A stretch of 64,000 nucleotides of DNA from Paraburkholderia polaris (GCF_012927345.1 NZ_JABBGJ010000027.1:62001-126000); one strand, 5' to 3'. Positions 1 to 9,283 are shown, numbered from the stretch's first letter. Notes: generated by a model from the letters alone, not told the origin. Program-made: numbers and translations.

Positions 1-1332
1 TGCCGCCAGATAGGTATGCAGATCCGCCGCGCGGAAACTGTAGATCGCCTGTTTCGGATCGCCAACCAGAAACAGCGGGCCGGCCGGCGCGAAGATGCGG
101 CTGAAGATCGCGAACTGCAACGGATCGGTATCCTGAAACTCGTCGATCAGCGCGGCCGGATAACGCGTGCGCAACGCATCGGCAAGCCAGGGGTTGGCAG
201 CGAGCGCGCGATACAGATTGGACAGCAGATCGTCGAACGACACCACCCTGCGCGTGCGTTTGCGCGCCACCAGTTCGGCAGGCGCGTAGTCGAGCCAGGT
301 TTCTACGAGCGAGAGCCAGCGCGCGCGTTGCGCGGCTTCGGCCGCGACCACGGCTGCAGCCAGCGCTTCGGCGTGCTCGAAGAACGGATGCTCGGGCGGT
401 TCGAACTTGACCTTGGTGGCCTTTTTCAATGCCGACGCCGTCAGCTTCAAGGCTGCCTTTGGCGGCGGCGCATGGCAATCGCCCTGGGCGAAGTATTCGG
501 TCCAAGCGGCGATCGCGGCGCTCACGAGGTCAGGTTTATGCGAGGTCTTGCTCAGACGGTCCTGCGCTTCTCCAAGCAGACTCACGATCGCGGCGCGCTC
601 CGCCTGCCAGACTGCGCAGGCCGCATCGAAATCCGCCTGCGGATCGGCATGGTTTCCACCTGCATCGACCTTGCCCCAGCGTAGCTGCGCCAACGGCTTC
701 TTCAAGCGCCGCGAGAGTTGCTCATCGAACGATGCGGGACCGGCGCGTTTGGCCACCAGCCATGCAGCGAAAGCAGGATGCGCATAGGCCACCGGTTCCA
801 CTTGCTCGCGCCAGAAATCGGCGGCCATTTCGAAACGCAAAGCAGCGTCGTCGGCTTCCATTTCGAAGGCGAACGGCATGGCCGCGGCGAACGGCGCCTC
901 CTGCAAGGCACGCTGGCAGAACGCGTGAATGGTGTGAATCGCGGCCTGGTCGAACGTGCGCAGCGCGCGGCGGACGACTTTCAACGCAGTCTCGCGATCG
1001 ATGCCGCGCTCCGGTGCGAGCGTCGTTTCAAAGAGACGCCGGATAAACGGATCGCCGCCGTCGTCGTCCGTATCGATAGCCCGATCCAGTTCCGCGAGCC
1101 GCCCGCGAATGCGCTCGTGCAACTCCGCGGTCGCCGCCTTCGTAAAGGTCACGACAAGAATCTGATCGGCATTCAGATTCTTCTCGAGCAGCAGCCGCAC
1201 GTACAACGCGCAGATGTTCCAGGTCTTGCCGGTTCCCGCCGATGCCTCGATCTGATTGACGCCGTCGAGCGAACAGGCGAAGACGTCGAGTTCTTCCGCC
1301 ACCAGCGCGGAGTGGTGAATGGCGCCGCTCAT
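1..1332 (-). CDS. recB: RecB, beta subunit of exonuclease V (N-terminal part, cut by left edge)
   Basis: This is the helicase/nuclease subunit of RecBCD, which processes double-strand DNA ends for recombination. Translation from the ATG at 1332 gives MSGAIHHSALVAEELDVFAC, followed by a Walker A motif EASAGTGKT near residue 30 and then LVVTFTKAATAELHERIRGR, the arrangement expected of a UvrD-like superfamily 1 helicase of the RecB type. About 444 codons lie in the window. RecB proteins are usually near 1200 residues, so the rest of the helicase and the nuclease domain lie past position 1. The ATG overlaps the recC stop as ATGA, so the two are translationally coupled. The usual recD partner would be expected beyond the edge. 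Confidence 0.93.
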   Translation of the reverse strand, partial: MSGAIHHSALVAEELDVFACSLDGVNQIEASAGTGKTWNICALYVRLLLEKNLNADQILVVTFTKAATAELHERIRGRLAELDRAIDTDDDGGDPFIRRLFETTLAPERGIDRETALKVVRRALRTFDQAAIHTIHAFCQRALQEAPFAAAMPFAFEMEADDAALRFEMAADFWREQVEPVAYAHPAFAAWLVAKRAGPASFDEQLSRRLKKPLAQLRWGKVDAGGNHADPQADFDAACAVWQAERAAIVSLLGEAQDRLSKTSHKPDLVSAAIAAWTEYFAQGDCHAPPPKAALKLTASALKKATKVKFEPPEHPFFEHAEALAAAVVAAEAAQRARWLSLVETWLDYAPAELVARKRTRRVVSFDDLLSNLYRALAANPWLADALRTRYPAALIDEFQDTDPLQFAIFSRIFAPAGPLFLVGDPKQAIYSFRAADLHTYLAA

Positions 1333-4300
1333 GATGCGCTCCGCAGATGCTGAACGAGCGGCTTGAAGACGATCGAGGCAAGACTGCCGAACGGTTCGTC
1401 GAGCGTCAGCGGCGTACCGCGCAGCGCGATACGCAAGGCGGGGTCGTCGGATTCGCCACGCACACGATCATTGATCCACACGCCCTGCGCCGCGGAATCG
1501 CTCTCACTGACCTTCACCCACGCGCTCTTCGGGAAAAAGCGCAGCGGCAGCATGCGTCCTGCTCTGAACAATGCGGCAAGCGGCGCCAGTTCATCGAGCG
1601 GCGCGGCGACCGGCGTAAGCTCAAAGCTCTCGCCACTGCCATGCCAAACCGTGCGGCGCGGGCCCTTCGGCTGCGCTGCGCAATAGACCAGATGCGCAAG
1701 CCACGCCGACAGATAGTCGCGTGCAGTAGGTTTGGCGTAGCGGAAAATCACCTGTCCTGTTTCGGTCAGCAAATTCAAGGTGCCATGCAGTTGCAGCGGT
1801 GCTTCGGCCGCTTTGCGGAGCGCCGCGTCATGAGGCCCGAAGAGGGCATCGGCGATGTCCGCACGATCGGGCCAGCGCGGCACGATATCGAGCACGAATG
1901 GCAAACGCTCGACACCCGACGCGACTTCGCGCCGCACGCAGTCGGCGAGTTGGCGCAGCGCGCCGAGTTCGCGCGAGCGCCATACCGCGCCGGTCGCACC
2001 ACCTGGCAGCTCGGGACTGGCCGCGGCGACGCGGCGCACGCGGTCGAACATGCTGTCGTCGTCTTCGGTATCACCATTCAACAGTACCGGCAGCAGCCGC
2101 TCCGCCAAAGCATCCCGACCGCCCCAATCGAGTTCGAACGGCTCGGTGTCGAGCAATTCGCCCTGCGCATCCGACAACACGATACCCAGACGGTCGCGCA
2201 ACAACGCACGCGCCGGGTGACGCCAGAAGCGCACGAATTCGTCGAAAGCAACGGAAGCCGTGTCTTCGGCAGGTAACGGCTGATCGAAGAACGGCGCGGC
2301 AGCCGGATGCTGCGGCGCGGCCAGCAAACTGGCCAGTTCCGCGCGATCAATGTCGTACGTGAAGAGGCCTCGCTGCGACGCGAAATAGTCCGATGCGAAC
2401 GCCTGCAGCGGGTGATCGACGATGAACGCATGCCGTGCGGCTTCGATTTCCGTAGGACTCGCCCCTTCCCCCGCCGACACTTGCGCGAGGTGATCGAGCA
2501 ATTCGTCGACCAGCGCGGCCGGCGGCAGCGGCGCATTGTCGCGAATGCTGCGGCCCGTATAGGAGATAAACAGCCGGTCGCGTGCGGCCAGCAGCAGATC
2601 GAGGAACAGATTGCGCTCGTCGTCGCGGCGCTGCCGGTCGCCTGCTTTACCGAACGCGGCCATCAGGTCGAATTCGTCGGCGCGGGCGAGACTCGGCAAC
2701 ACGCCGTCGTCCATGCCGAGCAGGCAGACGACGCGATACGGCAACCCGCGCAAGCTGGTCAGCGACGAAAACGTCACGGTACCCCAGGGCACGCCGCCGC
2801 GTGCCGGGTCGTCGAGCGCCTCGGTGAGCGCACCGCGGACCACGGCGGCGGGCAGCACGACGTCTTGCGCGCCCGCTTGCATCGCGTCGCCCATCTTGTC
2901 GATGGCGTCGCGCACTGCCGCCAGCGAGTCGGCAAACTCCACGCCGCCGTCGAAACACTGCGCGAGCGTTTCGAGCAGCAGTTGCGTCCATTCGGCAGGT
3001 GTCTGCTCAATCGAGCAGCGCTCCGCGAAAGTCTCGATATCGTCGACGAAACGCGACAGGCGGCCGAGAAGCTCAGCGTCCGATCCATCGGCGCCTTCAA
3101 CGGGCAACCAGGCATCGACCGGCTCGCCGCCATCCGGCATCGCGTAGCCGAGGTATAGCCGGGTTAGCGCATCGGCGAACGTATGACGCGCGACAGGCAC
3201 GTGCTCGCCCGCCGGCTCGCTGGGCACAAGCCCGCGACGCGCACCGGCCGCGGCGAGCCATTCCTGCGCGGCTTCGAGTGCGCTGGCATCGATCCCGTAA
3301 CGCGCGGCGATCGCATCGACCCGCAGCCATTCGATCAGATCCGGCGCACCCACGCTACGCTCAGGCAACGCCAGCCAGTCCAGCAGCAAACGCGCGACCG
3401 GATTGGCCTGCGAGGGCGGCAAGCCGGTGATCCGATACGGAATGCGGCGAGTGTCGCCAGGCGGCGCGGTGCCGAACACCGCATCGATCAGTGGCCCGGC
3501 GGCCGCGAGATCGGACACGGCAACCAGCACGTCGGACGGCTGCAGATCGTCGAACTCGTCGAACCACCCGAGCAGGCGGTCATGCAGCACTTCGAGTTGC
3601 CGCGACAGACTGTGGCACACGTGGACCTCAATGCCGTTTTCGACCGGCAATTCGTCAGTGTCCGTTTCCGCCCGCAGATCAAGGATGCCGTTTTGCACGG
3701 CCGCAAGCCAGCTCGGCTCCGGATTCTCGGTGAAATCGCCGGTCTCGCCGGATGCTGCGCTCTCGGTCAGCTCATGCAGCATGTGCAGTTGCGCCTGAGT
3801 CTGGCGGCCCCACTCGGCCAGCAGCGGATGACCCACTTCCTGATAGTCGAGCTGGCCCGCGGCGTCGAGCGCTTCGACGCGGCCCGCGCTGACCACGTCG
3901 AACCAGAACTCGCGGCACGGGTTCATCACATACAGACGCACGTCGACCCAGCGCGAAAGCGCGCGCAGCAACGCGACGTGCAGCGGCGGCATGGTCGGCA
4001 GTGCGAACACGCTGACTGCTTCGGGCCACTGCGCATTCGAGATGGCTTCCAGATCGAGCGTGCCGATCTCTTCGAGAAAGCGATAAGCAGGCGGCAAAGC
4101 CGCCGCGGGCGTTTGCGCGTTGCCCGCCACTTCGGCAAGCACGGCGCGCCACAACGCCGCTTGCCAACGCTCGTCCTCACGCGCCGCAACGCTCGCGCCG
4201 ACGAGACGTGGACCGTTGTCGTCCGCTGCGCCGCTCGCGAAGATCGACCCGCCCTTTTGCCATTGCAGCAGCCATTCCGGGCGATAGGTCAGATAGTGGT

Positions 4301-4706
4301 CGAGCACGGTGGCCACGCGGCGCGCCAGTTCGTAGCGCATCGACGCATCCGCCGCATCGAGATAAGTACGCAGACGCGGCGAGGCATTCCAGGGCAACGC
4401 TTCATCCGCCTCTCCCAGCAGCCGGTAGCAGCGCCAGACAAGCCGGTCCGGCGCGAACGGCGAATGCCTGGGCACTTCGATCACGCCGCCGATTTGCGCC
4501 CACAGCCATTGCGCGAGGTAACCAAAATTGACATTCGCGCAGATGCCCTGACGCGCCGCGATATCGAGCTGGAGGCGGCGCCGCACCGCCGCGCTCGGGA
4601 CGATCACGGGCTGCGCGGTCCAGGGATCGGACGGCGCTTCTGCCAGGTCGTCGAGCAGCGCGCCGACAAGGGTTTCGTAGCGGTTCGAGTAGAAGAGTTG
4701 GAGCAT
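1329..4706 (-). CDS. recC: RecC, gamma subunit of exonuclease V
   Basis: RecC recognises Chi sites and splits the DNA strands in the RecBCD complex. The protein is 1125 residues, the normal size for the family. I place the start at the ATG at 4706 because the protein then begins MLQLFYSNRYETLVGALLDD, the usual RecC N-terminus. The same frame stays open for another 82 codons upstream, but that segment is proline/arginine-rich and overlaps the neighbouring divergent promoter region, so it is unlikely to be translated. Blocks such as PYRITGLPPSQANPVARLL in the middle and LRGLPYRVVCLLGMDDGVLP further on are typical. The stop overlaps the recB start by four bases, and both genes form one operon on the minus strand. 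Confidence 0.95.
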   Translation of the reverse strand: MLQLFYSNRYETLVGALLDDLAEAPSDPWTAQPVIVPSAAVRRRLQLDIAARQGICANVNFGYLAQWLWAQIGGVIEVPRHSPFAPDRLVWRCYRLLGEADEALPWNASPRLRTYLDAADASMRYELARRVATVLDHYLTYRPEWLLQWQKGGSIFASGAADDNGPRLVGASVAAREDERWQAALWRAVLAEVAGNAQTPAAALPPAYRFLEEIGTLDLEAISNAQWPEAVSVFALPTMPPLHVALLRALSRWVDVRLYVMNPCREFWFDVVSAGRVEALDAAGQLDYQEVGHPLLAEWGRQTQAQLHMLHELTESAASGETGDFTENPEPSWLAAVQNGILDLRAETDTDELPVENGIEVHVCHSLSRQLEVLHDRLLGWFDEFDDLQPSDVLVAVSDLAAAGPLIDAVFGTAPPGDTRRIPYRITGLPPSQANPVARLLLDWLALPERSVGAPDLIEWLRVDAIAARYGIDASALEAAQEWLAAAGARRGLVPSEPAGEHVPVARHTFADALTRLYLGYAMPDGGEPVDAWLPVEGADGSDAELLGRLSRFVDDIETFAERCSIEQTPAEWTQLLLETLAQCFDGGVEFADSLAAVRDAIDKMGDAMQAGAQDVVLPAAVVRGALTEALDDPARGGVPWGTVTFSSLTSLRGLPYRVVCLLGMDDGVLPSLARADEFDLMAAFGKAGDRQRRDDERNLFLDLLLAARDRLFISYTGRSIRDNAPLPPAALVDELLDHLAQVSAGEGASPTEIEAARHAFIVDHPLQAFASDYFASQRGLFTYDIDRAELASLLAAPQHPAAAPFFDQPLPAEDTASVAFDEFVRFWRHPARALLRDRLGIVLSDAQGELLDTEPFELDWGGRDALAERLLPVLLNGDTEDDDSMFDRVRRVAAASPELPGGATGAVWRSRELGALRQLADCVRREVASGVERLPFVLDIVPRWPDRADIADALFGPHDAALRKAAEAPLQLHGTLNLLTETGQVIFRYAKPTARDYLSAWLAHLVYCAAQPKGPRRTVWHGSGESFELTPVAAPLDELAPLAALFRAGRMLPLRFFPKSAWVKVSESDSAAQGVWINDRVRGESDDPALRIALRGTPLTLDEPFGSLASIVFKPLVQHLRSAS

Positions 4707-4862
4707 GGATCCCGGAGAAACATGCGACGCGAGCGGAACGCCCGGGCCGCAACAGACATTGAAGCGACAGCATAACAAACGCGCTCCCAGGGCAGAACCT
4801 GGCTGAATGGACGAGGTCAGATCAGGCACAAAATCAGTTAGACTCGACGGCAGTTTGGGTCT

Positions 4863-4904
4863 GCCCCGGGTCGGCCCCAGGTCGGCCTTGGGTCGACCCG
4901 GGGC
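4863..4904. repeat. GC-rich inverted repeat between recC and the FUSC gene
   Basis: GCCCCGGGTCG at 4863-4873 is the exact reverse complement of CGACCCGGGGC at 4894-4904, with a 20-base loop. The loop and flanks carry further copies of the direct repeat GGTCGGCC. No T-tract follows on either strand, so it is not a classic terminator. It lies between two divergent genes and could be a regulatory or cruciform-forming site. That role is inference. Confidence 0.6.
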
Positions 4905-4951
4905 CGACCTTTTCAACCGCGTTTTCTCAGTGAATGGAATCCAGGCAGTCA

Positions 4952-7432
4952 ATGCGCTACTCGGTTGAAATAAGAAAATTCCTTTACAGCCAGTACTTTT
5001 ATGGCGGCCTGCGCATCGCAGTCGGCGTGTCGTTACCGGCCATATTGTGTTTGATCGTATTTCACGATCGCGACCTCGGCTTCACGATCGCGACCGGCGC
5101 ACTTGGCGCATGCGTAGTCGATATGCCGGGCCCGCTCAAGTACAAGCACAACGAGATGCTGGCGTGCACGGTGATCGGCTTCCTGTCCGCGCTCGCCACC
5201 GGCCTCGCCACGGTCAACCCGGTGGCGTTATGGTGCACGGTCGTGCCGCTCACGTTCGTGCTCTCATTGATTGTCGTGTATGGCAACCGCTGGCCGCAGA
5301 TCAGCTTCGCCACGCTGTTCATGATGATCATGACGCTGGAAGAGCATTTCACGCCGATGCAGGCGCTCGTCAATGCGTCGTGGATTCTGGTGGGCGGTCT
5401 CTGGTACACGTACTGGTCGACCTTTGTGAGCCGCTGGATGATGCATCGCATCGAACAGCAGGCGCTCGCCGAAAGCGTGTTCGCGTGTGCGGACTATCTG
5501 CTCGCGCGCGCCGCCTTTTACGATATCAATAACGATCTCGACGAGTGCTATCGCAATCTGGTCGACAAACAGATCGCTGCGGTCGATCGTCAGGATGCCG
5601 CGCGCGACATCGTGCTGCGCAATCTGCCGAAGCTGAAAACCGGCCGGCTCGAGCCGCGCCGGGCGATGCTGTTCAACCTGTTCATCAATACGGTCGATCT
5701 GCACGAACTGTTTGTCGGCACGCATGTCGATTACTCGCTGGTACGCAACACGTTTGGCGGCTCCGACCTGCTGGTGTTCTACCGCGACCTGATTCGCAAA
5801 TCCGCAGCCGATCTCGAAGAAATCGGACTCGCGGTGCTGCAAAACCAGCCGCCGCGCACGCGCGTGAATGTAAAAGCCGAATTGCGCGCCATCGAGTTCG
5901 AGATCGAACTGATGCGCAAGCAGGGCCTGCCCGCCAAAAATCCTGAGGCTTATTCGGCGATATCGTCCACCTTCCGGCGTATCTGGAGCGCCACGCGCCT
6001 GATCAACAAGATGCACCAAAGCCTGTCGAGCGATCCGGGCGCGAGCGGGACCGAGACCGAACTGCGCCTCGACCAGGCACTCTCCCGCTTCGTATCAAGC
6101 CGTCGCGTGCCGTTCGGGCAGATCTTCTCGAATCTGACCATGGCCTCGCCGAGCTTTCGCCATGCGCTGCGCGTAACGATTGCGGTCGCCGTGGGTTTCT
6201 GGCTCGGCCGTTTGCTGCCGCTCACCAACGCATACTGGATCGTGATGACCACCGTCATCATTCTGAAGCCCGGCTATTCGCTGACCAAGCAGCGCAACGG
6301 GCAGCGGATCATCGGCACGCTGATCGGCTGTGCGGCGAGCATCGCGTTGATGATCTTCGTCAAGGAGCCGCACATCCTGATGGTGGTGATGTTCGCGTCG
6401 ATGGTGATGAGCTACAGCCTGTTGCTGTTCAATTACACGGCGAGCGTGGTGTTCACGTCCTCGTATGTGCTGCTCATGTTCCATCTGCTCGCGCCGGGCA
6501 GCATGCGCATCATCGGCGAACGCGCAATCGATACGGTGGTGGGCTGCGCGATCGCAATTGCGGCAAGCCACCTGTTCCCCTACTGGGAATACCGCTTGAT
6601 GGGCAAGCTCGTCAATAACATGATCAACGCGACGCGGCAGTATCTGGAAGCGAGCTGGTGGTGGAGCGGCAAGCCGGCCGCCGCGGTGGTCGCCACGGTG
6701 ACCGAGGCCGGTGCGTTTGCGCCCGCGGCAGCAATGGCTGATCCGGCGATCGAATTCGGCACATCGGCGCTGGCGATGGCAAACGCCGGAACAAATGCGA
6801 GCGGCAACGCCGCTCCCAAAGCCGGTGCCAGCGCAGGTGCAAACGCTAGCTCAAGCAGCGCCGGCACCACCACGATCAGCAACCCGACCGCCAAGCCGGT
6901 CGGCGGCGCATCCCCTGCCGCCGTAGCTGCTGCAACAGCGCTCGATCGCGATTATCGCTACCGGCTCGCGCGCAAGAACGTCCACGTCGCGTTTGCCAAT
7001 CTGGGCCAGGCATTCCAGCGCATGATGCTCGAGCCGAAGTCCGCGCAGAAGTTCGTGCCGGAATTGAACGACCTGCTGGTGCGCAGCCACGTGCTCGCCT
7101 CGCAGATCACGGCGGCCGCGCCGTTGCTGCGCACCTCCGCGCAGCAGGCTGACGGCGTCTCCCTACAGCCGTTGCAACGCGCGCTGAGTGTGGTCCGCGA
7201 CAATCTGACCGAGGCCGAAGCGGGTAGCGCGTCGCCCGCCGATCAGGGCGAGCAGGTCAAACAACTGATGCGTGAGTTGGATGCGATGGTGGTCGAGAAG
7301 GAGAAATCGCCAGACTACTCGGCGGACGCCGTGCACGACATGAAATTGCTCGCCCATCAGTGCAAGCAGATGCTGACGGCGTCGGCGCAGATTCGCAAGG
7401 ATGCGAGCATGATTCGCCTGCCGGAAGAGTGA
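4952..7432 (+). CDS. FUSC-family inner-membrane transporter (YccS/aromatic acid exporter type)
   Basis: This is a membrane protein of the fusaric-acid-resistance-like family, whose members are thought to export aromatic acids or other toxic organics. It has two hydrophobic blocks, residues about 15-155 and about 390-540, each with several short membrane helices, separated by a cytoplasmic helical region. This is the duplicated FUSC layout. An Ala/Ser/Gly-rich stretch at about residues 590-665 interrupts the C-terminal cytoplasmic part and looks like a flexible linker. I prefer the ATG at 4952 (MRYSVEIRKFLYSQYFYGG, 826 residues) because that is where family-like sequence begins and a weak AGGCAG lies upstream. 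The in-frame ATG at 4934 would add six residues. It is divergent from recC and stands alone. The substrate is unknown. Confidence 0.85.
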   Translation: MRYSVEIRKFLYSQYFYGGLRIAVGVSLPAILCLIVFHDRDLGFTIATGALGACVVDMPGPLKYKHNEMLACTVIGFLSALATGLATVNPVALWCTVVPLTFVLSLIVVYGNRWPQISFATLFMMIMTLEEHFTPMQALVNASWILVGGLWYTYWSTFVSRWMMHRIEQQALAESVFACADYLLARAAFYDINNDLDECYRNLVDKQIAAVDRQDAARDIVLRNLPKLKTGRLEPRRAMLFNLFINTVDLHELFVGTHVDYSLVRNTFGGSDLLVFYRDLIRKSAADLEEIGLAVLQNQPPRTRVNVKAELRAIEFEIELMRKQGLPAKNPEAYSAISSTFRRIWSATRLINKMHQSLSSDPGASGTETELRLDQALSRFVSSRRVPFGQIFSNLTMASPSFRHALRVTIAVAVGFWLGRLLPLTNAYWIVMTTVIILKPGYSLTKQRNGQRIIGTLIGCAASIALMIFVKEPHILMVVMFASMVMSYSLLLFNYTASVVFTSSYVLLMFHLLAPGSMRIIGERAIDTVVGCAIAIAASHLFPYWEYRLMGKLVNNMINATRQYLEASWWWSGKPAAAVVATVTEAGAFAPAAAMADPAIEFGTSALAMANAGTNASGNAAPKAGASAGANASSSSAGTTTISNPTAKPVGGASPAAVAAATALDRDYRYRLARKNVHVAFANLGQAFQRMMLEPKSAQKFVPELNDLLVRSHVLASQITAAAPLLRTSAQQADGVSLQPLQRALSVVRDNLTEAEAGSASPADQGEQVKQLMRELDAMVVEKEKSPDYSADAVHDMKLLAHQCKQMLTASAQIRKDASMIRLPEE

Positions 7433-7570
7433 AACGACGAGGGCTGCAATAAGCGCCCGGCGCGTCCTGTGCGGCGCGCTCGCAGCGGGCCTTCCCCGGC
7501 ACGCCAGCTATCAGCCTTGCGCCGGGCGTCGCCGCCGAATCAGGCGCGACGGCCGACCGACGATCGATCG

Positions 7571-7660
7571 CGTCGCCGTATTGCGCGTTGCCTTATTGCG
7601 CGTTGCCTTATTGCACGTTGCCTTATTACACGTTGCCTTATTACACGTTGCCTTATTGCG
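7571..7660. repeat. 15-bp tandem repeat, six copies
   Basis: The unit CGTTGCCTTATTGCG is repeated end to end: one degenerate copy at 7571-7585, then five near-identical copies at 7586-7600, 7601-7615, 7616-7630, 7631-7645 and 7646-7660. The copies differ only in the last three bases (GCG, GCA or ACA). The last copy contains the stop codon of the minus-strand gene at 7653-7868, and each further copy brings another in-frame TAA. The array therefore lies just after the coding sequence and probably arose by slippage from the gene's own 3' end. Confidence 0.9.
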
Positions 7661-7868
7661 CGGCGCCGCTTGCGGGCTTCGCTGCGGTAGCCGCAGCGGC
7701 CGCAGCCGCCGCGTCCGATGAAATCGCCGCCGGCTCGTTCTGGCGATCGAAATCGCGCTTTTCCGTGATGGCGTTATAGAAGAGCGTGGCGATCACCAGC
7801 AGTACCGCGACCACGATGAAAACAGCAATGCCAAAGGTCGGGTTCTTCTTGCGCGGCGGTTTGTTCAT
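7653..7868 (-). CDS. Small single-pass membrane protein, function unknown
   Basis: This 71-residue protein has a basic N-terminus (MNKPPRKKNP), one strong hydrophobic segment (about residues 12-31), a charged stretch (EKRDFDRQNEP), and an Ala-rich tail ending SGAAQ. The positive-inside pattern suggests an anchor with the C-terminus outside. I do not recognise a family. The stop codon lies inside the 15-bp tandem repeat array, so slippage there could alter the tail. No clear Shine-Dalgarno sequence precedes the ATG at 7868. It lies between the FUSC gene and the Lrp regulator without obvious functional ties. Confidence 0.6.
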   Translation of the reverse strand: MNKPPRKKNPTFGIAVFIVVAVLLVIATLFYNAITEKRDFDRQNEPAAISSDAAAAAAAATAAKPASGAAQ

Positions 7869-7954
7869 GAGGCGGGCTCGGTTCGCGAGGCAGTCGCGGA
7901 TAGTGTCTGGGAAGGCGGCATTCTACGCCCACTGAGCTTGCACACGGCTTGCAG

Positions 7955-8437
7955 TCAACGCCCCTCCACCACCGCCGAAGGCCGCACCGGCAGCGCCGTC
8001 GAATATTTAATCTGTTCCATCGCAAAACTCGAACTCACGTCATACAGCGGCACGGCGGCGATCAACAGTTTATAGACGCGATCGTAGTCGTCGATGTCGG
8101 ACACCACCACGCGCAGCAGGTAATCGGTTTCACCGCTCATCCGGTACACCTCCACCACCTCCGGAATCTCCTGCACCGCACGCGTAAAGGTCTGCGCCCA
8201 AGCCTCAGTGTGCTGATTCGTCCGCACCGCGACGAACACGGTCGTGCCGACGCCGAGTTTGCGCGCGTCGCACAGCGCCACCTGGGCGCGAATCACGCCC
8301 GTTTCTTTCAGACGCTGCAGCCGCTTCCAGCACGGCGTTTGCGACAGATTCACGCGCTGCGCCAGCTCGGCGATCGGCATGGTTGCGTCTTCCTGCAGCA
8401 GCTCAAGGAGCTTCCGATCGATGATATCCATTCCCAT
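7955..8437 (-). CDS. Lrp/AsnC-family transcriptional regulator
   Basis: This 160-residue DNA-binding regulator has the two-part Lrp layout. An N-terminal winged helix-turn-helix covers residues about 3-60 (MPIAELAQRVNLSQTPCWKR is the recognition region), and a RAM ligand-binding domain follows at about 65-150, with the effector-loop motif MSGETDYLLRV near residue 100. The start is the ATG at 8437, preceded by GAGGGTG. Upstream in-frame sequence would run into the divergent promoter. It is divergent from the cysteine dioxygenase-like gene at 8576, and by analogy with other Lrp pairs it probably responds to cysteine or a related amino acid and controls that gene. The effector is inferred, not seen. 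Confidence 0.9.
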   Translation of the reverse strand: MGMDIIDRKLLELLQEDATMPIAELAQRVNLSQTPCWKRLQRLKETGVIRAQVALCDARKLGVGTTVFVAVRTNQHTEAWAQTFTRAVQEIPEVVEVYRMSGETDYLLRVVVSDIDDYDRVYKLLIAAVPLYDVSSSFAMEQIKYSTALPVRPSAVVEGR

Positions 8438-8575
8438 CGTCACACCCTCATAGGAAATTATTCTACTTTTAAGACTCCGCGTGGAATTATATGGAAACTC
8501 TTTCTCCGGGCAAACCGGTATAAATATGTCTATCCAAAAATAGCCGATAAGCAGCCATGCAGCTGCGCCGCGATC
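8438..8575. promoter_or_regulatory. Divergent promoter region, Lrp gene / cysteine dioxygenase gene
   Basis: This 138-bp spacer is much richer in A and T than its surroundings, including stretches near 8455-8475 and TATAAAT at 8519-8525. The latter is a plausible -10 element for the rightward dioxygenase gene. I see no good -35 at the right distance, which would suit an activator-dependent promoter. Lrp proteins bind such AT-rich DNA, but I cannot define an exact operator. Confidence 0.4.
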
Positions 8576-9220
8576 ATGAGCCAAGACCTCCGTTCAACAC
8601 CCGTCGCCCGTTCCCCCGTCCACGCCGCGCAGTTTGCCGGGGCGAGTGAAACGCCCTCGCACACGCACCGCGGCGCGCCGCTCGCGCACCTGTGCGACGT
8701 GCTCGACGCGATGTTCGAAGCCTGCGCGAAATTCCCCGAACCGTCGGATTCGACCTTCTTCGCGCGCAGCATGCGCATCGCGCTGGCCGAAGCCGCGGCG
8801 AATCCCGCGTTGCTCACACCGGCGCAACGCGAAGGCTCCGCTGAAAATTACCGGCGTCATCTGCTGGCCGCCGATCCGCACGGTCGCTATGCGATCGCTG
8901 CGCTGGTGTGGCAGCCGCGCCAGGCAAGCCCAGTGCATGCGCACCACACGTGGTGCGGCTACGCAGTGATCGACGGCACGCTGAGCGAAACGGTCTTCGA
9001 ATGGAATGGCGCACAGCACTGCGCAAGCGCCACGCGTACACAAGCACGCAATACCGGAGCCGTGTCGTTTGTGCGCGGCGGCAGGGGCGGCATTCACCGC
9101 TTGGGAAATTGCAGCGACGCGCCAGCCGTCTCGCTGCATATTTACGGTGTCGCGGCTGGGCAGATCGCCACGCATGTCAACGACATCGTGCACGCAGCCG
9201 ACGCACCGGCACTCGTCTGA
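8576..9220 (+). CDS. Cysteine dioxygenase-type cupin (thiol dioxygenase)
   Basis: The 214-residue protein matches the cysteine dioxygenase type I fold, which oxidises cysteine (or a related thiol) to the sulfinate with O2 and non-haem iron. The first cupin motif HAHHTWCGYAVIDG supplies the likely iron ligands H121 and H123, and the second supplies H174 in GGIHRLGN. The conserved SLHIYG block ends in Y190, the position of the active-site tyrosine in this family. The start is the ATG at 8576, close to the size of bacterial homologues. The Lrp-type gene runs divergently and is its likely regulator. Cysteine is the most probable substrate, and 3-mercaptopropionate is the main alternative. The gene fits the sulfur theme of the right part of the window. 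Confidence 0.85.
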   Translation: MSQDLRSTPVARSPVHAAQFAGASETPSHTHRGAPLAHLCDVLDAMFEACAKFPEPSDSTFFARSMRIALAEAAANPALLTPAQREGSAENYRRHLLAADPHGRYAIAALVWQPRQASPVHAHHTWCGYAVIDGTLSETVFEWNGAQHCASATRTQARNTGAVSFVRGGRGGIHRLGNCSDAPAVSLHIYGVAAGQIATHVNDIVHAADAPALV

Positions 9221-9283
9221 AACCGGTACCTCCTGCGTAAAGACACAGACCGCCAGGGACCTCTCACCCCGCATCTGGCGCAA

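Noticed and set aside
1..1380. Long plus-strand open frames over the recB/recC junction, such as 16-684 and 718-1353
   Set aside because: They are arginine-rich translations of the opposite strand of a high-GC gene. The minus strand encodes RecB and RecC with clear motifs.
1347..4775. Long plus-strand frames opposite recC (up to 530 codons)
   Set aside because: They show the arginine/histidine-rich composition of antisense shadows and no domain signature.
7453..7528. GCGCCCGGCGC and GCGCCGGGCG as a terminator after the FUSC gene
   Set aside because: The arms are 55 bases apart and no T-run follows, so a functional terminator is not supported.
7571..7660. The 15-bp array considered as a CRISPR array
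   Set aside because: Units are 15 bases, adjacent, without spacers, and no cas genes are near.
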